A DNA stretch of 64,000 bases, taken from the NCBI GenBank assembly GCA_023614405.1, contig CM042689.1, positions 324,252,305 to 324,316,304 of the forward strand, read 5' to 3'. The DNA comes from Avena insularis. Lineage: Eukaryota; Streptophyta; Magnoliopsida; Poales; Poaceae. The position numbers and the translations under genes are program-made. The stretch's first letter is position 1, and the number at the start of each line of letters is the position of its first letter. Of the stretch, positions 25,377-37,436 are shown piece after piece. Under the pieces are notes generated by a model. The model saw only the letters and a list, made by a program, of their open reading frames with translations. It was not told where the DNA came from and made no database searches.

Positions 25377-25883
25377 GATCGTTGGAAGCGTATCTATAAT
25401 TTTGATGCTCCATGCTTGTTTAGTATCTACTTTGCTTTACTTGTCTACACTTTGAGGTGCTTTTTACATGTTTTACGGTACTAACCTATTAACAAGTTGC
25501 AGCGATTGCCACATACTATTTTACATTGTTTTGGTTTGAGAAAAGTTAGTAAAAAATATTCTCGGAATTGGGCGGGACAAGCGTCAAAATCGATAACTTT
25601 CCGTGGGGAACAAGAAGTCTAGAGGAGGCAGACCCACCTATCATGAGTCTCCTTTGTGCTTTCATGTATAGATCTTGTGAGCTCGTTCATGATCAAGATG
25701 TAATCTTGTAATCATGCATGTTGTGTTTGCGGGGATCAGATAGATATTGATATTATTCTATTGGTTTGATTAATGGTTCTATCTTTATGATTCTATCATA
25801 TACATGTTGTTTGTGATCTTGCATGCTCTCTTGCTTTATCTTGGCCAAGTAGTTGCTAGTGACTCAAGAGAGTATTTATGCTC
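25377..25883 (+). repeat. Truncated LTR fragment (TGATACGTCGG family)
   Basis: This is the first ~500 bp of the LTR found complete and antisense at 57,462-59,018. Shared blocks: GCGTATCTATAATTTTGATG, CCATGCTTGTTTAGTATCTA, ACTTTGAGGTGC, ACTAACCTATTAACAAG, GTTTGCGGGGATC, GATCTTGCATGCTCTC and AGTATTTATGCTCGATA. Homology stops abruptly where the next LTR starts, so it was truncated by that insertion or by deletion. Confidence 0.75.
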
Positions 25884-28794
25884 GATAACATCCTAAAATC
25901 ATGTTTTCAAGTTTGCATATCATTCAAGCATGCATATAGATTTGAGATCAATTTCAAACTCATTTTAGAAGCGAAGCACATAGTGCTATGATTTTATGTG
26001 AGCGATTTAAATCAAATGGCCATCCCATTTGATAGTTTGAAATGTTAGGAACCTTGATTGTTTGCCTTCTTTGTTGAAAGGTTTGTGTGTAGAATTTAAA
26101 CCAAGTTTACAACTTGGAAATGGTTTCAAAACCATTCTTCAAATATTTGCAAATCGGATACAAGTCCACGATTATTTTGTTCCCCAAGTTGACCAAGCCT
26201 TTTACTTAGCAAACCACTTGACTTTGTTCCTATTGTTGAGACTACTACACCTTTGCAAAAATCCCAAGAAGATTTGAATTCAAATGGAACTTGAATTCAT
26301 TTGAAAACCTATTCAGAAAATCGAAATAGAAAAAGAAAAGAAAACAAAAGAAAGGGCGGCGCCAATCTAGCCAGCAGAGCAGGCCCAACTAGCCCACCGG
26401 GCCATTCCTCTCTCTCTCGCCGACTCTTGACGATCAGCGACAGACCCCACCTCTTCACGCGTTTTATGCCAGCCCTCTCCGTCGTCACCCTCGTCTTCCC
26501 AAATCACCTTGACCACGTCGGCTTTCCTCCGTTCTTGTGCGTTTGATTCTGGCGTAATTGCCATTGATTCCGCATTTCTGTCCCTCTGCCTATTTAAACC
26601 CCTACTGAGCATTTCCCCCACTCTCCTCTCTCGCTCACTCATACAGGCTGCGCATTTGCTCTCGAAGCCCTTGATGCAGCGACTCGGTGATCCGATTCGG
26701 TGAGCCTCGACCGCCCCCTCTCTCTGGTTCAAACAAGGATGCTCGGCATGATCTTGCTCGACACCTTTCTTTTGCCTGCGTGACCCAGGTCGTCGTTTAG
26801 TTCACGGCCGCAACCACCTGTGCCCCGCTTGACTCGGCGACCAATTAAGGTAAAACCGGCGCCCTTGCCCTCTCTTCCATCTGAGTTTGTTACTGCGTCT
26901 TGTGCACCCTCGCCCCTACGGTTCGTGCTAGGCGCCAAACCTGCATGACCTCATGCCGCAAGCGTGCCACGCAACTCCGGCGAGCCCCGAGACCGTGCCG
27001 GTCGCCCCTCGGCGAACCGCCATACCTTGAGCATCAGCGCCTCCCTGCGGTTCTGGTAAGCCACCTTTCTTCCCGGGCGACCTAGAACGCCCGGCCTTGT
27101 GCGACGCTGCGCCTTCGAGCGCCACATGCAGCCGCTAACTGGCGTTTACAGTTAGAAGATTCAGATTTAGATCCAAAATTCAAATGGCTATAACTTTTGA
27201 TTCCACGTTAGATTTTGCAAATTTTATACCGTTGGAATCAGGGAGACAAGACCTTTCTGAATCTGCAATGTGTTTAGTGAAATGTTTCTGTTAAAATGAC
27301 TTTTTATGCAGAAACTTGTTTAGGACTATTTTGAGTATAAATTTGTTTAGTAAATTGTTTTAGTGCTAAATAAGTTTAGTTAGCAAGTTTTGACTTGGTT
27401 ATGTTTCTGTCATGCACTTGCTTGGTGGAGTTTTTAAAAATCATCACTTAGCATTTTCTTGCATGCATGCATTCATATTTTTGTTTGTATATGAATTGTG
27501 TGTAATTTTGTGCTACAAATTTTGTGTAGATTTTGCTAGTATTTGTGATTGTGAAGTGCTACTCTCCCCATTACCAAGGCAAGTGGTACTTCATGGTTAT
27601 TTTCATCCCTATATTTGGTATAAGCATTAGAAATATGTTGATAAGTCTTGCATGTTACTTTTTTCCCAATGCTAGGGTGGGAAATCCTACGTCGTTGTAG
27701 AATTGCTAGAAATGCTAGAAATTTCCTAAGTTAAGTTACTATACCATGCTTAGCCTAGCTAGTAGCAAACAAGGGTTGGTAAAGTATATACATGCTATGA
27801 AAATATTTCTAAGTCTTTGGACTTATGTTTTCTTAATAAAACAACTAAGTCAATGAATCTCTGGGTGGAATGGGACTTGAATGGTGGTTTTGGTTGAGTG
27901 GTTACACAAGGCCCATGGATATGGTTTACCTTGTGTATCACACTTGTGGTATGCCACCCAGGCACAAAGGGATTTTGGAGGCCAAGTGTTGAGAAGCTTA
28001 TAGTGCGACCACTTGGCAATATGGGCTCTGCCTTGATCATATAGGTTGCTAGAACTTAGTCTTGGACAGTTGGTGGTAGTGGGATTGATAGGTTGGAGCG
28101 TCCATTTGGCTAAGGAAGGCTTACGAAAGGTCTGTCTTGGGAAACCAAATGCAGTGGGGAAAGTGCACAACCTCTGCGGATGGAAAATCTAAGTAGCCAA
28201 GTCCATGGCAATGGACAACTTGAGCATCAAGACATGGAAGCTATCAAGAATCTCATCACTCCAACTTCTAAGTAAAACTTGTGGGTGAACAAGGGTGAAG
28301 GACCTCAATGTCTATTGATGGTTTCTTGGGAAAGTTTTTGGACAAAGAAAAACTTAGTGATTTCAACTAATAGGAAAAACCTATTTTGAAGCAAAGCAAG
28401 CCAAGCTACACTTAGCCAAATTGCATATAGTAATAGTCCACTTAAAATTTACTAAGGTATCACTTGCCAATACTATTCCAAAGTATTGACCCTTTGTGCT
28501 GTAACTTGTGATGTTGCGAGTTATTACGATGATGATTAGGTGTCATGAGTCTACACTCAACATGCTTGCACAGTGGCACATGAAGATGAAGACTTATGTT
28601 TATTACTTATTCAAAACTCTTGTATTAGGCCTGTGGCCTTGAGTTGTAAAGACTATGTTTTATCTCTGGAATGGATGTAATAAATGACCTTTGTTTACAT
28701 GTACTTCATCTTAAGCGTGGATGCTAGCATTGATCCGGGGACTAGCATTGCAATTCACAGGGATCCTGTTCCTTTACAAAGGAGGGATCTTACA
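25884..28794 (+). repeat. 5' LTR of a second chromovirus-like gypsy element
   Basis: About 2.9 kb beginning GATAACATCCTAAAATC (decayed TGTAACATCC) and ending GGGATCTTACA, just ahead of a tRNA-Met primer-binding site. The middle has a promoter region and a GC-rich block at 26,880-27,130. The sequence AAATTCAAATGGCTATAACTT near 27,177 recalls other gypsy LTRs. It is not the same family as the LTRs at 16,892 and 42,059. The left border is uncertain by a few bases. No partner 3' LTR is present in the window. Confidence 0.65.
26590..26599 (+). promoter_or_regulatory. LTR TATA-like box
   Basis: CTATTTAAAC followed by a pyrimidine-rich CCCCACTCTCCTCTCTCG stretch is a plant-like core promoter in the middle of this LTR. 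It is inferred from sequence only. Confidence 0.45.
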
Positions 28795-28796
28795 GA

Positions 28797-28810
28797 TGGT
28801 ATCGAGCACC
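28797..28810 (+). other. Primer-binding site, tRNA-Met type
   Basis: TGGTATCGAGCACC begins two bases after the LTR terminal ACA. It resembles TGGTATCAGAGCC, the initiator tRNA-Met complement. It marks the LTR as a 5' LTR in plus orientation. Confidence 0.75.
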
Positions 28811-29335
28811 TTTGTGTTGCTGTGGGATTATGACCTAGGATTGGAAACCACTAAGGAAAAATTTCAACTACTTCTACACTTGTCTATTCTTCTGTAAACT
28901 TTTCTAATCTTCTTTCTCATCTCTATTTGTAGATGAACTCCATCAACAAAGCGTGAAGAAAGGACCACTGATGACCATGACCTTAGAGTGTGAGACAGAG
29001 TTCCCCAATATTCTCAAGGACCTCATGGTGGCAATGGAGATACATGGTGCAGCTGTGTACAAAGGCTTTCCAGTGATGGATGAAGGAGTTGAGTACTGGT
29101 GGGTGCAACTTCACTTGTACAAAAAAGGAAGACAACCACAAGGAAAAAGGATTACGCATGTACACCAACAACATGGTGGACACCACATTCTTTAGTCGAC
29201 AAGAGAAGCGGCTTGGAGGACCATCAAAGAACTAAGTGCAAGAGTCAAGTGCGGAATGCTCAATCTTCAAAAGACTTGAAGAAGAGAAGGAACATACTCA
29301 GAGTTGGAAGATACCAACCAAACCTTGTTGCTTCT
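28811..29335 (+). pseudogene. Leader and start of first ORF of the second gypsy element
   Basis: After the PBS comes a short leader, then an ATG at 28,932 whose frame stops within ten codons. A second frame at 28,953-29,195 encodes MKKGPLMTMTLECETEFP then EYWWVQLHLYKKGRQPQGKR. I do not recognise it as a known gag domain, though its place right after the PBS makes an N-terminal gag or accessory ORF likely. The frame changes again near 29,150 (YACTPTTWWTPHSLVDKRSG). It is cut at 29,335 by the antisense Angela-like LTR, and the rest of the element is not in the window. Confidence 0.4.
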
Positions 29336-30982
29336 TGAAGGGTTTGTGACATAGTAAATCAAAATTTTCTCTGAGCGAGCAGGAGGAAAGCCAAGATCTA
29401 ATCTAGGAGATGCAAACAGAGAGATTGGATTAGATCTTCATACCCTTGAAGATTCGCTGTGAGCGTTAAATCCGGGCGTGGGTGATGTAGTCGTACTCGC
29501 TTCTCCTCCTCATGATCCGATCGATCTAGCACCACAAGTGGCGGTGCCTCCGTGAGATACTGCGTGCAGCACCTCGGCGTCTCCTCCTTCTCGGACCAGC
29601 AAGTATGGTGGAGAGATGGATTGGATCTACAACCACGGAGCGTGGTGTATTATGGTGGAGAATTTACTGCGGCGAGGGGTTCGCCTAAGCGATCGGGAGG
29701 AGAGAGGGCGGCAGGGGCTACTAGGGCTTGGAGGGAGATGTGTGTGGGGAGGCGCACCAGCCCTCTATATATAGAGAGTGCGGCCATCCTCCTCAAGCCT
29801 ATCTCTAGTTTAAGCGATTTAAACTCTCCCTTATCTAGAAATTCTATCTCTAGTTTAAGCGAGTTTAAACTTATCTAGAATCATTTGGGCCCTATGGGGC
29901 CTTGTGCCCCTATTTAAGCCAGGACACTCCCTCATAGGCCCATGCCCCCTCCGGAAGGTGGGACCACGTTGGCCCCCTTAGGAAGGTTCTAAAGCTTAGG
30001 TACAATACCGATTAACAGAACAATTCCGAACTCCAAAAAACTGCCTTTGCCTTATATGAATCTTATTCTCGGACCATTCGGAACCTCTCGTGATATCCGG
30101 ATCCCATCCGAGACTCCGAACAAAATTCATAAACCAATTATCCAATCTATCCTAGCGTCGAGACACGTTAAGTGTGTGACCCTGAGTTCGAGAATATCTG
30201 AGACATGATCTTCTATCAATAATCGCGGCGGAGATGCAGGCACCCATATTGACTCCACGTTGTGATGATCATATCGGGATGAACCCTGATGTGAGATTCA
30301 ATCAGTATATATATATATTCCCTTAGTCACCGCGATATTTTTGCCTGCAGGAATTGATCGTCGGTATGGTATACCTAGTTGATCTCGTTCTCGGCAAAAT
30401 ACTTTACTAAATTAAAATAATCCGATATACTTTGGCGATTAACTCATAACCACATGCTTTAAGCGGTGTTGATATCGATTACCGAGTGGGCAGTATATCT
30501 CTCCGACTTGGGAGGACAAATTCATCTTGATACACTCTGACCTTGAATACTTTAGATCACACGAGAGACCTTTATGATCACCCTCTCACTTAGGATGACG
30601 TTTGAAGTGACCTCAAAAGCTTTCTTGGAGTACCCGAGTTGTATTATCTCATGGTCTAAAGATACAATATTTGACATAGGAAAAGCAAAGATGAACATAA
30701 TGACACGATCTGTTAACCCGCTTAGTTTGGTCTCCACTATATCGATCTCTGATGATATGATTACATTATCAATTGACGACTCTTGTCTATGGTTGGAAAC
30801 CTTAACCATCATTGATCAATGGAAGCTAGTCCATGAAGGCGTACTAGGGACGGTGTTCAAAACCACACAAGTATTAATGTTTCAGCTTAATACAATTCTA
30901 GCATGGAATATAAACTTTATCACTGAACAAGAATTATAATAATAACATCTTTATTATTGCCTCTGGGGCATCAATTCCAACA
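29336..30982 (-). repeat. 3' LTR of antisense Angela-like copia
   Basis: Read on the minus strand the LTR starts TGTTGGAATTGATGCCCCAG and ends AAACCCTTCA, 1,647 bp. It aligns with the plus-strand LTR at 35,752-37,436 across its length. The adjoining sequence at 30,983-31,003 is the polypurine tract side (minus strand AAGTGGGAGAC), and RNase H follows, so this is a 3' LTR. No target-site duplication is found (left flank CTTCT). Confidence 0.9.
29763..29776 (-). promoter_or_regulatory. LTR TATA box (palindromic)
   Basis: CTCTATATATAGAG is self-complementary and lies at the same place in the LTR as the copy at 36,980-36,993. It is the likely TATA box of the Angela-like promoter. Confidence 0.7.
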
Positions 30983-33490
30983 GTCTCCCACTTGCACTAA
31001 GTCAATAATCTAGTTTACATTTTAACAATCTCACCCATGGCCTTTGAGAGTCTTTGATCATATTTTACTGCGTGTGGAAAGAGGTTTAGTGTTGATGGAT
31101 GCTGCGACATTGAATCTGTATGTACTTCTATTGATCTTGGATCTCCATGCGCTATATAATCTCGGATTATATGAAACTGCGGTTGATATCTTGGTCTTTG
31201 GATGATATCTTGGTTCCTTAGCGGAATTATGGCGCCGGTGTTGTCACACAATATCTCAGTGGTTAATGCACTTGGAACACGTAAACTCGATGATGATTTC
31301 GATCCAAACTCCTTCACTTGGCCTTCTGCGGCTGACCATGTATTCGCTTCTCTTGTAGATCCCACAGCGATCACGCTTTGCTGCAGCTTCTCGACTCCAC
31401 GGCTCCTCCATTCAAAATATACCGTGTCACATGCGAGATTTAGAATACATCCTTGTGATTGTGAAACTAATAAACGTAACAGCACTACGACGGTACATTT
31501 CATCACCCATGAATTAAGAACATTTCTTTGGTCTGTTGGTACCTTAGGATGTTCTTCGCGACATCTATATTCCACTCGAATCCTTTGATATCGCTTTCGT
31601 CGAACTAAGAGCATTGGACACATCCGATTCAGGCTGCGACTATGGCATACATGATGGAACCTATGGCCGAGCACTTAAAACACTTTGCTCATAGCTTCTA
31701 TCATTTCACATTAGTGGACCGCAGGCGCACTCCAATATCTTACGACAACACCAGGCCTTTGAACCTTTCAATGACTTATCCCATTGAACCTTTTGAACTT
31801 TGTCTAGTATATAAGCTTAAACTATCGAAGGCGCTTTGTCTATCTCTATAATTTTGATGCAATATATAGCGACTTCACCTGGTCTTTCATTGAAAACACT
31901 TGTTCAAATAACTCTTCACATCGTTAAGCATGTTGATGTATTTCAATAATCAATATGTCATCCACATATAGTACGAAATGTCTTAGAGCTCCCCTCACTT
32001 TCTTGTAGATGCAAAACTTGGCGTAATTTGAACAAATCCAAGCTCTTGATCCGCAGTCAGAAGGTTCAACTCCGAGATGCTTGATCCATAAATGGAGCTT
32101 ATTTGAAGTTGCATGCTGTCATCCTTAGGATCGACAAAGGCCTTGGATTTGCATCATATACAACTCTTCATCAATGTTGCCATTGAGAAGCGTTGACATC
32201 CATTGCCATATTTCATAATCGCCAAGCCTTGACGGTACTAATAAATCCGAATGGACTTAAACATCGCTAAGGAGAAAGTCTCATACGTAGTGACACCATA
32301 GACTTTTAGCTAGAAAACCTTTTGCAACAAAATGATGCTTTATAAACATTAACATTACCATCACGTCGTTTCTTCTTGAAGATCCATTTGCACTCAAGCC
32401 TTTCGGTGCGCTAGGAGGTGCCAAAGTCCGCTGCAGTTTCTCATGGATCCCAGTCGGTTCAAGCTTCTAGCCATTTCTCGAATCTGGGCTCATCATCGGC
32501 TTCCTCATGGTTAAACAGGTTCACTTGTCTTCTACTAACGAGCAGTCAAGACAGGGTTACCATTACCCTCGGGGAGGCCGCGACCTTGTCGACTGCGACG
32601 TTGATGGCAACGTAAATCCGGCTTCATGATCCTTGTCATTTGCTTCCTCTATTGATGATGCGGTAGCCTTGGAACAATTTCAGGTCTTCTTCTCTCCAAT
32701 TCAAGAAGGTTCAATAACCTCAAATACAGCTCTACTTTCCTCCCTCACTTCTTTAGGAAAACTCCTTCTCAAGAAAGAACCGTTCTTCTTGACAAACACT
32801 TGCCTTGGATTCTGTGATAGAAGGTATACCCAATAGTTTCCTTAGGGTATCCTATGAAGGCGCATTTCTCCGCTTTGGGTTCGAGCTTGTCGGCATCAAC
32901 TTCTTGGCGTAACCGCATCCCCAAACTTTAAAGCGACAACTTAGGTTTAGCACCAAACCACAGTTCATACGGTGTCGTCTCAGCAGTTTAGATGGAGCCC
33001 TATTTAAAGTGAATGCAGCGGTTTCTAATGCATAACCCCAAAATGATAGCGGCAAATCGGTAAGAGACATCATCGATCGGACCATATCTAATAGGGTTCG
33101 ATTCTTCGAGACACACCATTCTTGTTGTGGTGTTCGTGAAAGCGATTCCACTTGCTTTGAGATGCGTGAGAAAATCATAACTCAAATATTACCGATCGGA
33201 TCGTGAAACTTAATCTTTACATTACGATGGTTCTCCACTTCATTCTGAAATTCTTTGAACTTTTCAAGCGTTTCAGATTTATGTTTCATTAAATAGATAT
33301 ACCCATATCTACTTAAGTCATCGGTGAGAAAATAGCGATATCCACCGTGAAACACTCATCGGTCGCATACATCGGTATGTATGATTTCAACAAACAAGTC
33401 CGTTGCTGTCCATCATCTAGAAGAAGCGGGTTTTGATCATCTTGCCCATGAGGCATGGTTAGCATGTGTCAAATGATTCAAAATCGAGAC
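30983..33490 (-). pseudogene. Antisense Angela-like pol: IN, RT, RNase H (decayed)
   Basis: On the minus strand from right to left: GAG-pre-integrase near 33,487-33,430 (LTMPHGQDD in a shifted frame), integrase at 33,185-32,850 (NRTLLDMVRSMMSLTDLPLS, FWGYALETAAFTLNRAPSK), RT with the reverse complement of the YVDD codons at 31,957-31,968, and RNase H in the 219-codon frame at 31,674-31,015 (YFEWRSRGVEKLQQSVIAVG, ILCDNTGAIIPLRNQDI). Many frameshifts split the polyprotein. It is the left arm of the large inverted repeat. Gag and the 5' LTR are missing. The RNase H frame is long only because stops happen to be absent; its catalytic residues are partly changed. Confidence 0.8.
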
Positions 33491-35751
33491 TCCAAGTTAT
33501 GATTTTCTCCGCATCTCAAAGCAAGTGGAATCGTTTCACAACTCCATACCGGAACACCACAGGCGCAATTGTATGGTGTGTCTGCACGAATCGAACCCTA
33601 TTAGATATGGTCCGATCGATGATGTCTCTTACTGATTTGCCGTTATCATTTTGGGGTTATGCATTAGAAACCTGCATTCACTTTAAATAGGGCTCCATCT
33701 GAATCCGTTGAGACGACACCGTATGAACTGTGGTTTGGTGCTAAACCTAAGTTGTCGTTTCTTAAAGTTTGGGGATCTGACTTACGTCAAGTTGATGCGG
33801 ACAAGCTCGAACCCAAAGCGGAGAAATGCTTCATAGGATACCCTAAGGAAACTATTGGGTATACCTTCATCACAGAATCAAGGCAAAGTGTTTGTCGAAA
33901 AACGGTTCCTTTCTTGAGAAGGAGTTTCTCTCAAAAGAAGTGAGTGGGAGGAAAGTAGAGCTAGACGAGGTTATTGAACCTTCTCTTGAATTGGAGAGTA
34001 GCGCAACACCTGAAATTGTTCCAAAGGTCACCGCACCAACAATAGAGAAGCCAATGACAAGGATCATGAAGCTTGGACGATCTGCTCTTGAGCGTCGCAG
34101 TCGACAAGGTCGCGTGCCCCTCTGAGTGGTGCAGCAACCCTGTCGACTGTCTTGTTAGTAGAAGACAACCTACGAACTATGAGGAAGCGATGATGAGCCG
34201 GACTACGAGAAATGGCTAGAAGCCATGAAATCCAATTGGGATCCATGAGCGAAAACCAAGTATGGACTTTGGTGGACCCTCCTAGCGACCGAAGGCCGTT
34301 GAGTGCAAATGGATCTTCAAGAAGAAAGCGGACGCGGATGGTAATGTTACCGTCTATAAAGCACGGCTTGTTGCGAAAGTTTTCGACAAGTTCAAGGTGT
34401 TGACTACGATGAGACTTTCTCTCCCGTAGCGATGTTTAAGTCCATTCGGATTTTATTAGCAATTGCTGCGTTTCATGATTATGAAATATGGCAAATGGAT
34501 GTCAAGATCGCTTTCCTCAATGGCAACATTGATGAAGAGTTGTATATGATGCAACCCGAAGGTTTATCGATCCTAAGGATCGCGATAAAGTATGCAAACT
34601 TCAGCGTTCCATTTATGGATGAAGCAAGCATCTCGGAGTTGGAACCTTCGTTTTGATCAAGTGATCAAAAGCTTTGGATTTGTTCCAAATTTCTCTGAGC
34701 TTGCATCTACAAGAAAGTGAGGGAGCTCGGTGGCGTTTACGGTACTATATGTGGATGACATATTGATTATTGGAAATGACATCAACATGCTTAACGATGT
34801 GAAGAGTTATTTGAACAAGTGTTTTTCAATGAAAGACCTAGGTGAAGCTGCTTATATATTGGGCATCAAAATCTATAGAGATAGACTAAGACGCCTAATA
34901 GCTTTAAGCGGTACATACCTAGACAAAGTTAAAAGGTTCAGAATGGATAAAGCATTGAAAGGTTCGATTGCCTATGTTGTCGTGTAAGATATTGAGCAAG
35001 GCTTAGTGTCCACTATGGTAAATGATAGGAAGCTATGAGCAAAGTGCCTTATGCCTCGGCCATAGGTTCCATCATGTATGCCATCTTGTGTACTAGACCG
35101 GATGTCCAATGCTCTTAGTTTGACGAAAGCGAGATATCAAAGTGATCGAGTGGAACACTGGACAGCCGTGAAGAACATCCTAAGGTACCTAAATAGGACT
35201 AAAGAAATGTTCTTAGTCTATGGGGGTGATGAACACTGTCGTAAAAGGTTACGTCGATGCTAGTTTAGACATCGACAAGGATGATTCTAAATCTCGAGAC
35301 GGGATACGTGTATATTTTAAATGGAGGAGCTGTGAGTGGAGAAGCTGCAAGCAAAGCGTGATCGCGGGATCTCTGATGAAAGCGGAATACATGGCTCTGC
35401 GAGCGTCAAGTGAAGGAGTTTGGATCAAACTTCATCACTAAGCTTGGCGTGGTTCAAGTGCATTGGACCCACTTGGAGATATTATTGTGTGACAACATTG
35501 GCGCCATAACTCGCTAAGGAACCAAGATATCATCCAAAGACCAAGCATATCAATCATAAGTTTCATATAATCCGAGATTATATAGCGGATGGAGATCTAA
35601 AGATCAGCAAAGTACATACAGATCTGAATGTCGCAGATCCATTGACTAAACCTCTTCCACGTGTAAAACATGATCAACACCTCGATTGCCATGGGTGTGT
35701 GATTGTTGCTAAATTTAATCTAGATTATTGACTCTAGTGCTAGTGGGAGAG
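33491..35751 (+). pseudogene. Sense Angela-like pol: IN, RT, RNase H (decayed)
   Basis: Right arm of the inverted repeat. Integrase starts mid-domain at about 33,492, then NRTLLDMVRSMMSLTDLPLS (33,590-33,650) and KCFIGYPKETIGY (33,824-33,860). RT runs from about 34,150 with MFKSIRILLAIAAFHDYEIW and MDVKIAFLNGNIDEELYM (34,430-34,545) to LYVDDILIIG at about 34,745-34,775. RNase H follows near 35,220-35,640 with GYVDASLDIDKD and CDNIGAI. The catalytic YVDD is intact, but several stops and shifts separate the domains, so no full polyprotein can be made. A polypurine stretch (CTAGTGGGAGAG) precedes the LTR. Confidence 0.85.
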
Positions 35752-37436
35752 TGTTGGAATTATGCCCTAGAGGCATTAATATAGTTGTTATTTTTATTTT
35801 TCTTTTTCATTATAAAGTTTTTATTACATTATAGAATTGTATTAAGCGGAAACATTAATACTTGTGTGGTTTGTGAACAACACCGTGTCCCTAATGCGCC
35901 TCTATGGACTAGCTCATTGATCAATGATGGTTAAGGTTTCCTAACCATAGACATGAGTTGTCAATTGATAATGAGATCATATCATTGGGAGAATGATATG
36001 ATGGATGCACCCAAACCAAGCGAAGCAATTAGATCGGTCATTGTGTTCATCTTTGCGAAGCTTTTCCTATGTCAAATATTGTATTCCTTAGACCATGAGA
36101 TAATACAACTCCACGGTATCGGAAGAAAGCTTTGAGGTCATCAAACGTCATCCTATGAGAGGTGATCATAAAGGTGTCTCTCGGTGATCGGAAAGTATCA
36201 TTGGGTTGTATGTATCGAGATGGAATTTGTCCCTCAAGTCGGAGAGATATACTTGGGCCCACTCGTGTCGATATCAACACGCTTGCAAGCATGTGGTTAA
36301 GAGTTAATCACAAAGTGATATCGGATTACGGAGCAGTAAAGTACTTGCGTGAGCGAGATTGAACTAGGTATGACAATACCGACGATCGAATCTCGGGCAA
36401 GTAAAATATCGCGAGACGAAGGGAATATATATATGGGATTGATTGAATCCTGGCATGGTTCATCCGATATGATCATTGATGAATGTGTGGAGTCAATATG
36501 GGTGCCTGCACCCGTTGATTATTGATAGAAGATCATGTCGCATATTCTCGAACCCGAGGTCACACATAACGTGTCTCGGCTAGGATAGATTGGATAATTG
36601 GTTTATGAATTTTTGTTCGAGTCTCGGATGGGATCCGGGATATCATGAGAGGTTCAGATGGTCCTGAGAATAAGATTCATATAAAGCGGTGCAGTTTTGG
36701 AGTTCTAATAGTTCCGGTTAATCGGTATTGTCGAAGCTTCTAGAACCTTCCGGAAGGGGACCAACATGGCCCCACCTTCCGGGAGGGGGCATGGGCCTAT
36801 GAGGGAGTGTCCTGGCCGCATTGGGCCAGGGGCACAAGGCCCCATAGGGCCCAGCCGATCCTAGATAAGTTTAAATCGTTTAAACTAGAGATAAGATAGG
36901 GTTTCTAGAAGGGAGAGTTTAAATCGTTTAAACTAGAGATAGACTTGGAGGATGGGCAAGGGCTGGCCGCACCCCCCCCTCTATATATAGAGGGCTGGTG
37001 CGCCCCCTCCCACACACACCTCCCTCCAAGCCCTAGTAGCCCTGCTGCCTTCCTCTCTCCATCCCGACTGTTTGTAGGCGAAGCCCTGCTGCAGAAATTC
37101 TCCACCATATACACCACGCCGTCGTGTTCTAGATCCAATCTATCTCTCCACCCTACTTGCTAGTCCGAGGAAGGAGGAGACCTCGAGGTGCTGCACGTGT
37201 GCATCTCACGGAGGCACCGCCACTTGTGGTGCTAGATCGGATCGGATCGCGAGGAGGAGAAGCGAGTACGACTACATCACCCACGTTCCGAGCGAACGCT
37301 CAACAGGCGAATCTTCAAGGGTATGAAGATCTAATCCAATCTCTCTCGTTGTTTGCATCTCCTAGATTAGATCTTGGCTTTCCCTCTGTTCGCTTCCGTA
37401 GGAAAATTTTGATTTACTATGCTGCGAAACCCTTCA
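35752..37436 (+). repeat. 3' LTR of sense Angela-like copia
   Basis: Starts TGTTGGAATTATGCCCTAG and ends AAACCCTTCA, 1,685 bp. It follows RNase H and a purine tract, so it is a 3' LTR. It matches the antisense LTR at 29,336-30,982. The right flank (CATGG) is integrase of another copia element, with no matching left flank, so no target duplication can be paired. Confidence 0.9.
36980..36993 (+). promoter_or_regulatory. LTR TATA box
   Basis: TCTATATATAGAGG follows a C-rich run in the LTR. The equivalent site exists in the antisense LTR at 29,763-29,776. It is the likely promoter element of the family. Confidence 0.7.

Noticed and set aside
25082..25399. 105-codon ORF with hydrophobic N-terminus resembling a secreted protein.
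   Set aside because: It spans the junction of two LTR fragments identified by homology to 63,880-64,000 (reverse) and 57,462-59,018 (reverse).
30552..30939. 121-codon plus-strand ORF and 86-codon minus-strand ORF.
   Set aside because: Both lie within the antisense Angela-like LTR; LTRs of this family do not code.
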